Shown here in pieces: positions 44,102 through 52,461 of a stretch of DNA of 64,000 bases. A model generated the notes under the pieces. It was given only the letters and a program-made list of their open reading frames with translations. It did not search any database and was not told the DNA's origin. The stretch comes from Gemmatimonadota bacterium. GTDB taxonomy: Bacteria > Gemmatimonadota > Gemmatimonadetes > Longimicrobiales > Gaopeijiaceae. Every line of letters starts with the position of its first letter. Within the stretch, counting starts at the first letter, position 1. The position numbers and the translations under genes were made by a program. Where the stretch lies: contig JACZXQ010000015.1 of NCBI GenBank assembly GCA_022571515.1, forward strand, positions 1 through 64,000, given 5' to 3'.

Positions 44102-44638
44102 TTACTGCTCGTCCGCCGAGGGTCCGTACAGCGCAGGAACAGGCACGCCGTTCAGCCGAAGGTAGACCGTCAACTGCCCGCGGTGGTGAATCACATGGCT
44201 GATGATCATGTTGTTGAACACCGGTCCGCGCGGCCCGCCGAACACCTCTTCTCCGCCGGATAGCAGACGCCAATTGGACATCATCGCCTCGTCCGACATG
44301 GTGGGCAGTTTAGCCTTGGCCGCGGCTACACCCGAGTCGAACATGGCGAGGAGTTCCTCGGTGGATTTGATCTCGGGCGGCGTGTAGGGCTCGCCCTCCG
44401 GCGGGTTCATGTCGTACTCGTCGGACTCGAGCACGGACATGCCCCAACCCGGCATTTCCGCAATGTGGCCGGCCAACCGCCCGAGGGTCATAGACTTCTC
44501 ATGCGGCGCCCAATCGGCCTTGTCGAACGGCACACGCTCCAGCGCCCGGCGGGTGCCGGCCATCTCTTGTTCGAACTGGGCCATGAGCGCCTGGGCCATC
44601 GCTCCCCCTGTCTGTTCTTGGGGTTCGGTGCTCGCCAT
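44102..44638 (-). CDS. DinB/YfiT-like four-helix-bundle protein
   Basis: About 178 aa from ATG 44638 (MASTEPQEQ). Metal-binding histidines of the DinB fold occur as LAGHIAEMPGW and HVIHHRGQLTVYLRLNG, the usual H-x3-H arrangement in helix 4. Members include bacillithiol- and mycothiol-linked transferases and many proteins of unknown function. A longer frame upstream into the tRNA is not used. Convergent with the squalene synthase 7 nt away. Confidence 0.85.
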   Translation of the reverse strand: MASTEPQEQTGGAMAQALMAQFEQEMAGTRRALERVPFDKADWAPHEKSMTLGRLAGHIAEMPGWGMSVLESDEYDMNPPEGEPYTPPEIKSTEELLAMFDSGVAAAKAKLPTMSDEAMMSNWRLLSGGEEVFGGPRGPVFNNMIISHVIHHRGQLTVYLRLNGVPVPALYGPSADEQ

Positions 44639-44800
44639 CTGAGCCTCCTGTGACGCTTCGGGTTTTGTTCGGGTAGACGTAAAAAAGCTACGCCCCCGCC
44701 ATGCCGTCCGCAACCGGTGGGTGGTGAATGGACAAGTGAGGCTGTCGACAGCCTGCTGATGGCGAGGATGAGGGCGCAGAAAAGGTGGGAACTGATGCAA
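44639..44800. promoter_or_regulatory. Spacer between tRNA-Asn and the DinB-like gene with a palindrome
   Basis: Contains AGGCTGTCGACAGCCT at 44739-44754, a perfect 16-bp palindrome (6-bp arms with TCGA centre) about 50 nt downstream of the tRNA 3' end. It could be an operator of the DinB-like gene or a hairpin at the tRNA transcript end; there is no T-run to support a terminator. Confidence 0.35.
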
Positions 44801-44873
44801 CTCCCGCGGCAGGACTCGAACCTGCGACATGGTGGTTAACAGCCACCCGCTCTACCAGCTGAGCTACGCGGGA
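44801..44873 (-). tRNA. tRNA-Asn (GTT)
   Basis: 73 nt on the minus strand. Acceptor TCCCGCG pairs with CGCGGGA, followed by discriminator G. D arm GCTCAGCTGGTAGAGC, anticodon arm GGTGG-CTGTTAA-CCACC with anticodon GTT, and T arm GCAGG-TTCGAGT-CCTGC. No genomic CCA. It lies upstream of the DinB-like gene on the same strand. Confidence 0.96.
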
Positions 44874-44973
44874 AATGCTCCGTGCACCGAGGGCACGGCG
44901 GCCAGAATGTTACCCGAGACGGCGATCGGTGTCAAGGCGCCAATCTCGTTGTTCTACAGGGGTTTGCGGAGTT

Positions 44974-45609
44974 CTAAGACGCCTCGGACGGAGCGCTCGA
45001 GGCGATCGTGAGCTCGGTCTGTTGCCGATCCACCAGGGGTACCTCGTGGCACCTTCGGCAGCGGGCCTCGTAGCTCTCCGAGCCCCCCACCTGAATGGTC
45101 GGCCCCTCGGCCGGTGCGGGCCTTCCGTCGATGAGGCGTTGGTTGCGCGAAGCCAAGTCGCCGCACACCACGCAGATGGCATGCAGCTTGTCTATGCGCT
45201 CGGCGATGGCCAGCAGTTTCGCCATCGGACCGAACGGATCACCACGAAAATCCATGTCCGTGCCAGCCACGATCACGCGAACGCCTCGGTCCGCCAACGT
45301 GTTGACCACGCTCACGATGCCATCGTCGAGGAATTGTGCCTCGTCCACCGCTATGACCTGGGAGTCGGGCCTGATCTGCTCAGCGATCTGGACGGAGGAC
45401 GAAACAGGTAGGGCGTCGATCTCGTGTCCGTCATGGGAGGAGATCTGGAACACGCTGCCATACCGGTCGTCGAGGTGGGACTTGAAGACCTGCACCTTCT
45501 TCTTGGCGATGAGGGCTCGCCGCACGCGTCGGAGCAATTCCTCGGACTTGCCGCTGAACATCACGCCCGAGACCACCTCGATCCAGCCGTCTTGTGCGCC
45601 GTGATACAT
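44974..45609 (-). CDS. tdk: Thymidine kinase
   Basis: 211 aa. P-loop [20 protein letters not shown] (Walker B-like with catalytic Glu), the [14 protein letters not shown] lid/substrate region, and a structural zinc site formed by CVVC and CRRCHE. Type II thymidine kinase of the salvage pathway (thymidine to dTMP). The first ATG gives [15 protein letters not shown], normal for the family. It follows the polysaccharide export gene by 9 nt, probably on one transcript. Confidence 0.95.
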   Translation of the reverse strand: MYHGAQDGWIEVVSGVMFSGKSEELLRRVRRALIAKKKVQVFKSHLDDRYGSVFQISSHDGHEIDALPVSSSVQIAEQIRPDSQVIAVDEAQFLDDGIVSVVNTLADRGVRVIVAGTDMDFRGDPFGPMAKLLAIAERIDKLHAICVVCGDLASRNQRLIDGRPAPAEGPTIQVGGSESYEARCRRCHEVPLVDRQQTELTIASSAPSEAS

Positions 45610-45618
45610 GACTGGTGA

Positions 45619-46296
45619 TCAGTTGGAGACGAGTACGATCAAGCCTGCCATGGAGACCAGGATCGCCAGCACGCTTCCGTAGAACTGGATATCGTCCCGG
45701 AGCTTGGACTTTCTCCGTAGGGGCACATGGATCCAGTCCCCGGATTGGATCTTGATCGCGCGAGTTTCTTGGGTGATTTGCTCCGGCCGAAGATCGAGGA
45801 TTCTCAGTTCACCGTTTCTCCTGACGAGCCTCACCTGGCTGGCGTCTGCAGCACCCCCGCCTGCGATGTCGATCTCCCCGCTCGACCCGCCGGCCTCCGC
45901 GAGCGCATCAAGCACAGTCAGCGTCGGATCCACGTAATAGCTTCCCGGCCGACGGACCATGCCTGTGATGTTGACGCGCAGTTGCACGACGACTTGCAAC
46001 ACAGGTTCGGCAAAGAGCACGCTGTACTCATCTTCGAGCAGGGCGCGGATCGCCTCTGCATCCTTGCCCAAAACGGAGATCGTCCCAAGGAACGGAAGAA
46101 AGATCTCACCGTTTCGATCGACAGTGCGCTCTCCCGCGATCTCGTTCGAACGGACTCCGGCGGCCGTGAAGAAATCCAGAGTAACCCTATCGCCAGGCTG
46201 GACGCCGTAACTGGGGTCCTGCGCCGAGAGGGATGGGGTGAGGGGGATGAGGAGCACCCAGGCGCACGGCACCGCGGCCCAAGTCATGCGACGCAT
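45619..46296 (-). CDS. Polysaccharide biosynthesis/export protein (Wza-like, SLBB)
   Basis: About 225 aa from ATG 46296 (MRRMTWAAVPCAWVLL), which gives a signal peptide; the frame is open further upstream but without a signal. Poly_export domain: YGVQPGDRVTLDFF, VDRNGEIFLPFLGTISVLGK, followed by one SLBB block (VNITGMVRRPGSYYVDPTLT) and a C-terminal membrane helix (VLAILVSMAGLIVLV). Outer-envelope exit channel component for a polysaccharide. No polymerase or glycosyltransferase genes are beside it. Confidence 0.85.
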   Translation of the reverse strand: MRRMTWAAVPCAWVLLIPLTPSLSAQDPSYGVQPGDRVTLDFFTAAGVRSNEIAGERTVDRNGEIFLPFLGTISVLGKDAEAIRALLEDEYSVLFAEPVLQVVVQLRVNITGMVRRPGSYYVDPTLTVLDALAEAGGSSGEIDIAGGGAADASQVRLVRRNGELRILDLRPEQITQETRAIKIQSGDWIHVPLRRKSKLRDDIQFYGSVLAILVSMAGLIVLVSN

Positions 46297-46774
46297 AGGC
46301 TCTTTGCACCGGTGATCGTAAGTGGGGAAGGTCGCTTTTCTCAAGATGCCTGCAAGTCTAGGAGACACGTGGAGGCCTGTCCAGCGTAGTCTTTCCCGCT
46401 CCGCCTCGAGGACCGAGAACCACATGTAGCCAGTCTCTGTTTCTTGCAAGAAAATCTTGCGCGATGGCGCGGCATTCGCCAGTTCCCTGCGGTCGATAGA
46501 CCTTACAGTTCATGATTTTCTTGACATTTCTCCTGGAATGAACCATAAGTGGGAGACACTCGTAAACATCTGATCAGCCCCCTCGTTACGATTACGGAGG
46601 TACCAATAGTCGGATGGGGGACGGGCGGCTCCCGGTGAGGCGAGCAAACCTCGCCGACCGTGACCTAGCGACCTTGACTCAAACCCAGGGTTGTGTGGCG
46701 ACGAGACGGAGGGTCCAGTGGCTGGTCTTTTTGTCTCCCGGTCGAAACGGGTGACGACGCCGGAGCAGGATCCG
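46297..46774 (+). promoter_or_regulatory. Long leader/promoter region
   Basis: Nearly 480 bp without a supported gene. On the plus strand TTGACA at 46521-46526 is followed after 17 nt by CATAAG (46544-46549), a plausible sigma-70 promoter. Further down GGCGAG-CAAAC-CTCGCC near 46642 can form a hairpin. An AT-rich segment (46440-46525) probably also holds the promoter of the export gene on the other strand. The leader to the gene at 46775 would be over 200 nt long. Confidence 0.4.
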
Positions 46775-47467
46775 ATGCCCTCGGACGAGGGCTGGACGAT
46801 AGCACGGGCGGAAGAGCTACTCAACTCTCTGGTCGGTGTGGTTTCCGCACGGGTCGTAGCGCGGCCGGGCGGATCGGTGGAAGAAATCCACCTCCTCACC
46901 ACCAGAGACCTGACACCGAAGCAGATCGTGCGCAACGTCGAATCGGCGTTGCTGGCGCGTTTCGACCTCGAAATCGATCACCGGGTGATTTCGGTGGCCC
47001 AGACCGAGGGAGAGACCGAAACCGTCAAGGCAACGGCGGAGCGCAAACCCGAGGCATCGGGCTCGGAGAAGAGAATCCTCTTCGTCGGGCACCAAGTGCT
47101 GACGGAACGGGCTCACCGCGTCCGCGTTTCGGTGACTGTGGAGCGGCAGGGCAAGCGGTACACGGGTGAGGCCACCGGGGCTGATCTTCCCCGGGCCCGA
47201 CTCGAGACGATCGCGGCCGCGACATTGGCCGCGATTGAGAATGGACTAGCGATCTTCTCGGAAGAGGATGGCGCGACGCTGTCTCTCGACGGAGTGAAAA
47301 TGGTGGAAGCGTTCGACCAGACGTTCGTACTTGTGGCGGTCCATGCCATGCATGGTCGAGAGATCACGGCACTTGCGGGTGCCTCAGTCGTGGACGACAG
47401 CCCCGACCGGGCGGTCATCCTCGGCACGCTGCAAGCAACCGATCGTTGGATTCGTGGTCGAATCTAG
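46775..47467 (+). CDS. Conserved-looking hypothetical protein
   Basis: About 230 aa. I favour ATG 46775 (MPSDEGWTIARAEELL) because AGGA lies 4 nt before it; frames from 46691 or 46751 would add 28 or 8 residues. The N-terminal half (LVGVVSARVVARPGGSVEEI, then HLLTTRDLTPKQIVRNVESAL) looks like an alpha/beta ACT-like or repeat domain. The C-terminal half (RVRVSVTVERQGKRYTGEAT, DRAVILGTLQATDRW) repeats a similar alpha-beta pattern. I recall comparable proteins in several phyla without assigned function. No signal peptide or membrane segment. Confidence 0.6.
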   Translation: MPSDEGWTIARAEELLNSLVGVVSARVVARPGGSVEEIHLLTTRDLTPKQIVRNVESALLARFDLEIDHRVISVAQTEGETETVKATAERKPEASGSEKRILFVGHQVLTERAHRVRVSVTVERQGKRYTGEATGADLPRARLETIAAATLAAIENGLAIFSEEDGATLSLDGVKMVEAFDQTFVLVAVHAMHGREITALAGASVVDDSPDRAVILGTLQATDRWIRGRI

Positions 47468-47721
47468 ATTTTTTTCTCTATGAACCTTTTGGTTCGAGAA
47501 AGGAGGGGTCCCCTCGACTCGCCCCGAGCGAAGCGTTGAGCGGATGAGCGGAGCGCAGCGGCTTCACTAGCGGAACGAAGCCGACACCATCCCGAGAGGA
47601 GGTGACGCGTGTGCTTTTTGGCTCTTTGTTCGACTTTTTTGGGGCACTCCTGGCGGTTTTGTCCAGGGGAAGCGTAAGCGTAGGGTAGTCATGATCGGTG
47701 AGTCGAGGGGACACCCAGAAT
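47468..47721 (+). other. Structured leader region before the HD-GYP gene
   Basis: Contains stems GAACC-TTTT-GGTTC (47482-47495) extended by TTTCTC/GAGAAA, GGGGTCCCC (47505-47513), and CGGCTTC/GAAGCCG near 47559-47583. The 12-mer TCCCCTCGACTC at 47509-47520 recurs as its exact reverse complement at 47700-47711, enclosing the 25-codon frame described separately. No GEMM-type c-di-GMP riboswitch core was found. Confidence 0.45.
47611..47688 (+). CDS. Putative 25-residue hydrophobic microprotein
   Basis: GTG start 8 nt after a perfect Shine-Dalgarno AGGAGGTGA (47597-47605), the best ribosome-binding site in the window. The product begins VLFGSLFDFFGALLAVLS and ends RGSVSVG before TAG; it is a short amphipathic or membrane-active helix. 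The HD-GYP gene starts 33 nt later. It may be a leader peptide or a small membrane protein; I do not know a matching family. Confidence 0.45.
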   Translation: MLFGSLFDFFGALLAVLSRGSVSVG

Positions 47722-49110
47722 ATGCGTAACCGCAGGTTTAAGATTCTTGCCTTCGTAACGACTCTGCTGTCGCTTGCTCTCCTGCCTCTATTGGACTGGA
47801 GCAAGGTGGCAACGCTGCCCGTGGAGTCTTGGGTCGGACTTCTTGCCATGGCCGCACTCGGTTTGATTTCCGAGCAGTTGGCAGTAGGGGTGCGGTTGGG
47901 GAAGGTGGTTAGCGATAGCTCCATCACATTCCTATTGCTGTACGGGTCTGTTCTCTTGTTTGGCCCAGAGGCGACTGCCCTGTTCGCCTCAAGCAGTTGG
48001 TTCGTCTCTCAGTTCATGCTTCGTCGAAAACCGTTCCCGACAGCGGTATTCAATGTCGCCCAGTTCACTATTTCCGCTGTTCTTGCTGGATGGGTCTACT
48101 CAGAGCTTGGCGGTCGGTCATCCGTCGACATTTTCGAGTTCTCGCTCGGTCCGTTTGTGGCGTTTGCGGCGACATTTTCAGTAACGAATCTTCTTCTTGT
48201 CTCACTGGCGCTTTCGATCCTGGAAGGATCCTCACTTCGAAACATGGTTGGGCGCCTGGGTGGTCCAAAGGGCTCACACATCGCCTACGACTTCCTTGTT
48301 AGCCCGGTCTCACTGCTCATAACAGTTCTCTACATTGAGTTCGCTATTTGGGGCTTGGTTGGGGTCGCACTAACACTATTCTTCATTCGTCGATCGTACC
48401 TTACCAACTACCAACTTCAGCAAGCTCTCACGAACCTTCTCAAGGTGCTGGTGAAAGCTATCGAGACGCGGGATCCGTACACCTCTGGCCATTCGCAACG
48501 CGTGGCATCGCTTGCGAAACGTATTGCCGAGGAAATGGGCTTGTTGGCCAAGAAGGTCGAAGCGATCGAAACCGCTGGGCTACTACACGACATCGGCAAG
48601 ATCGAGGAGATCTATACTGATATTCTCCGCAAGCCAACAGGTCTGTCACCAGAAGAACGCACCATCATCGAGTCACACGTGATCACAGGCGCGGAACTCC
48701 TTCGTTCACATACGGCGTTTCCTTCCGAGATTATCGATGCCGTCAAGTACCACCATGAACGTATCGACGGCCGTGGCTACCCGGATGGCTTGAGGGGGGA
48801 TCAAATTCCGATAGGAGCTAGGATCATCAAGGTCTGTGACGCAATTGACGCGATGTTGTCAGACCGCCCGTACAGAAAGGCACTTGGTCTTGCTGAGGTT
48901 AGGGAACAACTGTGCCAATATTCCGGCACGCAGTTCGATAAAGAGGTCATACGAGCGGTGGTGGAGCGAGACTTACTCGAGGAGCATGCGGCCGAAATGG
49001 CCCACCAAGAAGAGAAGCCTCGGTCGTCGATCGTGGAGGGGGTTTCACCGGTGGCCCCCATCGCTCAACCTGAGCCTCAAGTTGCGAAGCCCCTGATCGC
49101 GAGTTCGTGA
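47722..49110 (+). CDS. Membrane HD-GYP domain phosphodiesterase
   Basis: About 462 aa from ATG 47722 (a GTG at 47698 is possible). Residues 1-220 hold about seven hydrophobic helices (ILAFVTTLLSLALLPLL, WVGLLAMAALGLISEQL, SITFLLLYGSVLLFG, FTISAVLAGWVYSE, FVAFAATFSVTNLLLVSLAL) of MASE-like type. The C-terminal HD-GYP domain has RDPYTSGHSQRV, LLHDIGKIE, HHERIDGRGYPDGL and CDAIDAMLSDRPYR. HD-GYP enzymes degrade cyclic di-GMP. The gene uses more A/T-rich codons than its neighbours, which suggests acquisition by transfer. Convergent with the BTAD regulator. Confidence 0.9.
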   Translation: MRNRRFKILAFVTTLLSLALLPLLDWSKVATLPVESWVGLLAMAALGLISEQLAVGVRLGKVVSDSSITFLLLYGSVLLFGPEATALFASSSWFVSQFMLRRKPFPTAVFNVAQFTISAVLAGWVYSELGGRSSVDIFEFSLGPFVAFAATFSVTNLLLVSLALSILEGSSLRNMVGRLGGPKGSHIAYDFLVSPVSLLITVLYIEFAIWGLVGVALTLFFIRRSYLTNYQLQQALTNLLKVLVKAIETRDPYTSGHSQRVASLAKRIAEEMGLLAKKVEAIETAGLLHDIGKIEEIYTDILRKPTGLSPEERTIIESHVITGAELLRSHTAFPSEIIDAVKYHHERIDGRGYPDGLRGDQIPIGARIIKVCDAIDAMLSDRPYRKALGLAEVREQLCQYSGTQFDKEVIRAVVERDLLEEHAAEMAHQEEKPRSSIVEGVSPVAPIAQPEPQVAKPLIASS

Positions 49111-49117
49111 AGCACGC

Positions 49118-52100
49118 CTACTGAAGCCGCTCAATGATTCTGGTCAACTCCCCGACTCTCTTCTGGAGATTGAGGGCCTTGGCAACCTCGAGGACCTCCG
49201 AAGCCCTGGCCTGAGCCTGGTTCGGGTCGGTCTTCGCCAGCCGTGGGATTACCTCGAGGTGGAGCCGAATCGAGTGCGTGACCCATCGGTCTCTAACCGC
49301 GTCGGCGGTCGATGAGAGGAGTTCGAGAGCCTCTCTTCGTTGGCCTCTCCGCTCCATCTGTCGAGCCAGGAAGAGAATCGTCAAGGTTGGATCTGTCACC
49401 CAGTCGCTCGGGAGCGGGGGGAGGCGCCGTTCTCGGGCATCCGCCTCTTTGAGATCTCCCCGCCGTAGCGCGGCGAGGCCCGGTCCCGCTTGCCTGATCC
49501 AAGCGTGCCGCTGGTTTGGACTCTGCGCGAGGAGTTCATCGGCCATGTCGAAGTAGTCCACAGCCTCGTCTGTTTCGTTCTCCAGTAGAGACAGCTCCCC
49601 GAGGTTGAGGTTCAGCATTATCCCGATACGAGTCCGGTCCAAGCCGCTAACGAGTTGTTGGGCCTGAAGAAATCTGGGCCGAGCCCTGGCCAACTCGCCG
49701 ATGTCGAGAGACCAACAACCCAGATTCATTTGAAGAAGGCATTTTAAGTGAAGGTCGCCACTCCTCTCGGCAAGACTCTCGGCTCTTGTGGTGGCCTCAC
49801 GCCCTTCTGTGGTCTCGAGCAGTCCGTGGGCCACAAGAGCGGTAATCAACCTGACTCGGCACCCGAATAGGAGATCGACGAACCCCTCGGCCTCAGCGAG
49901 TTCCACCGCCTCGCGCGCCGACCTTAGTCCCAAGATCGGATCTCCGTGAAGGACGTGGTAAACCTCAGTTAATTTTGCCTCGCACTTTGCTCGTGTGGAT
50001 CCACGTCTACCTACGCGCGCAACCTCGCCCAATACATCCCGTATGCGGTCAGGGCCCCCCATTCTCTCCAGCATGAGCACGGCCACGTCGAGAGCGAGAG
50101 CTAGCACCTCCCAGTATTGGTTGGCCTCTGCCTCATCTCTGCAGTGATCCAGTTCGAGCAAGAGATCACGGGGTTCCAGACTCGAGTCCAGCGCCAAGAC
50201 ATCAATCCGCTCCACCTCCGCCTTCAACGCCTTCTCCAACTCTCCTGCCTCCCGGTAACGCTTGGCGGCCAACTCCAGTAGAGGCGCTGCTTCGGTCCTG
50301 CTTCGATGGAGGTAATGCAGGTGGGCCAAGCTCCCCAGAATATCGTGGTCTCGCGGATCGTTCTCGGCGTTCCGTCGGGCAATCGTGAGGTAGTTGATGG
50401 CCTCCGAGATCGCGCCTGAGTCCTCCGCACGCCGGGCGGCGGCGAGTGCGTACTTGAGGGCCTGCTCCTGATCTCCGGCACGGTCGAAGTGGAGGGCGAG
50501 TTCATCCGTTGCCTTGACGGCATCGACCGAGAGGTGCTCCGCGATGCGACGGTGGAGCATCGCCCGGCGCACTGTGCTCAGCTCCGAGTAGACCGTGTAT
50601 TGGATGAGATCGTGGCGGAGGCGGACGTGGGTTGCCGTTGTGGTGACCAGCCGCATGCGTTCCAGATCCTCGATCCAGTCGAGGAGGTCGTCCGGTGTTT
50701 GGTCCGTCAGTGCGGCTAGCATGCTCAGCCGTGCTTCCCTCCCCAGTACGGCGAGCGTGGCAAGCAATTCCACCGCGGCAGGTTGAAGCGCTCGAAGGCG
50801 TTCGGTGATGATCTGGCGTACCGAGCCAGGGAGGTTGGGAACTTCCGGGCCACGAGGTCGCTCGAGCCGCCCTGCCAGGTGCTCTTGGGTCAGCTCGATG
50901 AGAAAGAAGGGGTTTCCGCACCCGAGCACGGCCAGGTCCTCTTTCATGCCATCATCGATACCCTGTTCGGAACTCAACTCTTGGACCAACTCGAGCGATG
51001 GTTTCCGTGGCAACTCCTCGAGGTGGGTTCTTGTTGCTTCCCGTGACGTTTCTTGGGCTCTAAGGAACCGGGTCGCGGCACTTTCGCCGTCATGGGTGGT
51101 GGGGCGGTACGATAGAATCAGCACGAGCGATCCGCCCCTCCATCGTCTCGTCATGAACTCGAGTACTGACACCGAGGTCTCGTCCGCCCATTGGAAATTG
51201 TCGATCGCCATGATCATTGGTCGCTCGGACGTCAACTCCGAGACCACCATATGAATGGCCTCGTAGAGGCGGCGCGGCACACTCCCTGGACGTACGTACG
51301 GGGGCGGCACATCCGCTTCCCCCTCCTCGCGGAACTCAGGCAGCAGCGACAGCATCACCGCCCGCCAGGGGTCGTTCATCTCTCGCACCACTTCCTTGAC
51401 CTTGGGTCCTCTCAGGCAATCCAAGACCGCGTTTAGGGGAATGGCCTGCTCGAGTTCGGAGCAGTTGGCAGTGAGGACCTCGAACTCCTGGAGGCGCGCA
51501 CGCTGTAGCACTTCAGAGACAAGCCGGGTCTTGCCCATACCGGCCTCTCCGGAAATCAGGTGCAGTGTCAGCCCATGCGAGGCCCCGCCCGTGATGTGGG
51601 AGAGAATGCCCGCGAGTTCGTCGTCTCGCCCGCACATGCGAGCGTCCTGGGCTGGCCTGGCACCTCCGTTCAGGGCTCCAAACGGTTGATCGTCAACTGT
51701 GTCTTGGATCCTGTCCCGTAGCGCTGAGGTCTTGGGGTCGACCTCTCGTCGAGCGCCCCCGTTTTCGTCCACCGAGAATGCGTCGAATGCCGCGAGCGCC
51801 TCGCGCTGACGTCCCGCCATGGAAAGTGCGTGCATGAGTTGGCGGAGGGTCGCCTCGCTCTCAGGCTCGAGTGCGAGTGCGGCCTCGCTGGCGCGTGCGA
51901 CCCGGGGCCAATCGTTGTCTTGTTTCGCCTTCGCTGCCAACGCCAGCGCCCGTTTGGCGGCGGTCGACCTTAGCGTGAGCGGCAGACTCGTCGCCCACCG
52001 GTCGAACTCGTGCGTGGGTGCGGGATCCACCAACGGAAGAAACGGGCGCCCCAGGATGGCCGACGCTTCCAGGAGGCGCTGCTCCTCCACGTGCCGATGG

Positions 52101-52426
52101 AACGACACCAGGTCGCAGGCCACCTCGTCGCTGCTCGAGGCAAGTCGATCGAGGGGAAAAGGCAGGATGACGTCGATCCCCGCCTTCCTCTTGAGCCCGT
52201 ACATGAGCTGGCTCAGCCGGTGCCGCTGCTTCGGGCCGTCCATCTCATTCCACAGGAGGTCGATCACGCGCGACCGGGAGATCCCATCCCCGCCGTGTCC
52301 ATACACGATGGACAACAGACAAGCCTGATAGGAGGACAGCCGCACCGGCTCACCGCCCACCTCCAGGATCGGTCCCCCGAACAACCTCAACGAGATCCGT
52401 TGTCCGTTTGTGCTCAGATCATTCAT
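49118..52426 (-). CDS. Large BTAD/AAA/TPR transcriptional regulator (SARP-AfsR-like)
   Basis: 1102 aa. Residues 10-100: OmpR-type winged helix (SLRLFGGPILEVGGEPVRLS). Residues 105-230: bacterial transcriptional activator domain with helical repeats (ALALEPESEATLRQLMHALS). Residues about 270-560: AAA/NB-ARC-like ATPase with Walker A GEAGMGKTR and Walker B MIMAIDNFQWAD. Residues 600-1100: TPR superhelix (ALKYALAAARRAEDSGAISE and many more). Likely a ligand- or ATP-controlled activator. It follows the AraC-type gene by 35 nt. SARP-type proteins bind heptamer direct repeats, and three lie upstream of that gene. Confidence 0.85.
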   Translation of the reverse strand: MNDLSTNGQRISLRLFGGPILEVGGEPVRLSSYQACLLSIVYGHGGDGISRSRVIDLLWNEMDGPKQRHRLSQLMYGLKRKAGIDVILPFPLDRLASSSDEVACDLVSFHRHVEEQRLLEASAILGRPFLPLVDPAPTHEFDRWATSLPLTLRSTAAKRALALAAKAKQDNDWPRVARASEAALALEPESEATLRQLMHALSMAGRQREALAAFDAFSVDENGGARREVDPKTSALRDRIQDTVDDQPFGALNGGARPAQDARMCGRDDELAGILSHITGGASHGLTLHLISGEAGMGKTRLVSEVLQRARLQEFEVLTANCSELEQAIPLNAVLDCLRGPKVKEVVREMNDPWRAVMLSLLPEFREEGEADVPPPYVRPGSVPRRLYEAIHMVVSELTSERPMIMAIDNFQWADETSVSVLEFMTRRWRGGSLVLILSYRPTTHDGESAATRFLRAQETSREATRTHLEELPRKPSLELVQELSSEQGIDDGMKEDLAVLGCGNPFFLIELTQEHLAGRLERPRGPEVPNLPGSVRQIITERLRALQPAAVELLATLAVLGREARLSMLAALTDQTPDDLLDWIEDLERMRLVTTTATHVRLRHDLIQYTVYSELSTVRRAMLHRRIAEHLSVDAVKATDELALHFDRAGDQEQALKYALAAARRAEDSGAISEAINYLTIARRNAENDPRDHDILGSLAHLHYLHRSRTEAAPLLELAAKRYREAGELEKALKAEVERIDVLALDSSLEPRDLLLELDHCRDEAEANQYWEVLALALDVAVLMLERMGGPDRIRDVLGEVARVGRRGSTRAKCEAKLTEVYHVLHGDPILGLRSAREAVELAEAEGFVDLLFGCRVRLITALVAHGLLETTEGREATTRAESLAERSGDLHLKCLLQMNLGCWSLDIGELARARPRFLQAQQLVSGLDRTRIGIMLNLNLGELSLLENETDEAVDYFDMADELLAQSPNQRHAWIRQAGPGLAALRRGDLKEADARERRLPPLPSDWVTDPTLTILFLARQMERRGQRREALELLSSTADAVRDRWVTHSIRLHLEVIPRLAKTDPNQAQARASEVLEVAKALNLQKRVGELTRIIERLQ

Positions 52427-52461
52427 CTGCCGCTCTCGTGGTCGCGGTCAACCATGCCGGG

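Noticed and set aside
47468-47721. A c-di-GMP (GEMM) riboswitch before the HD-GYP gene
   Set aside because: The conserved core sequences of GEMM-I/II are absent; only generic hairpins are visible.
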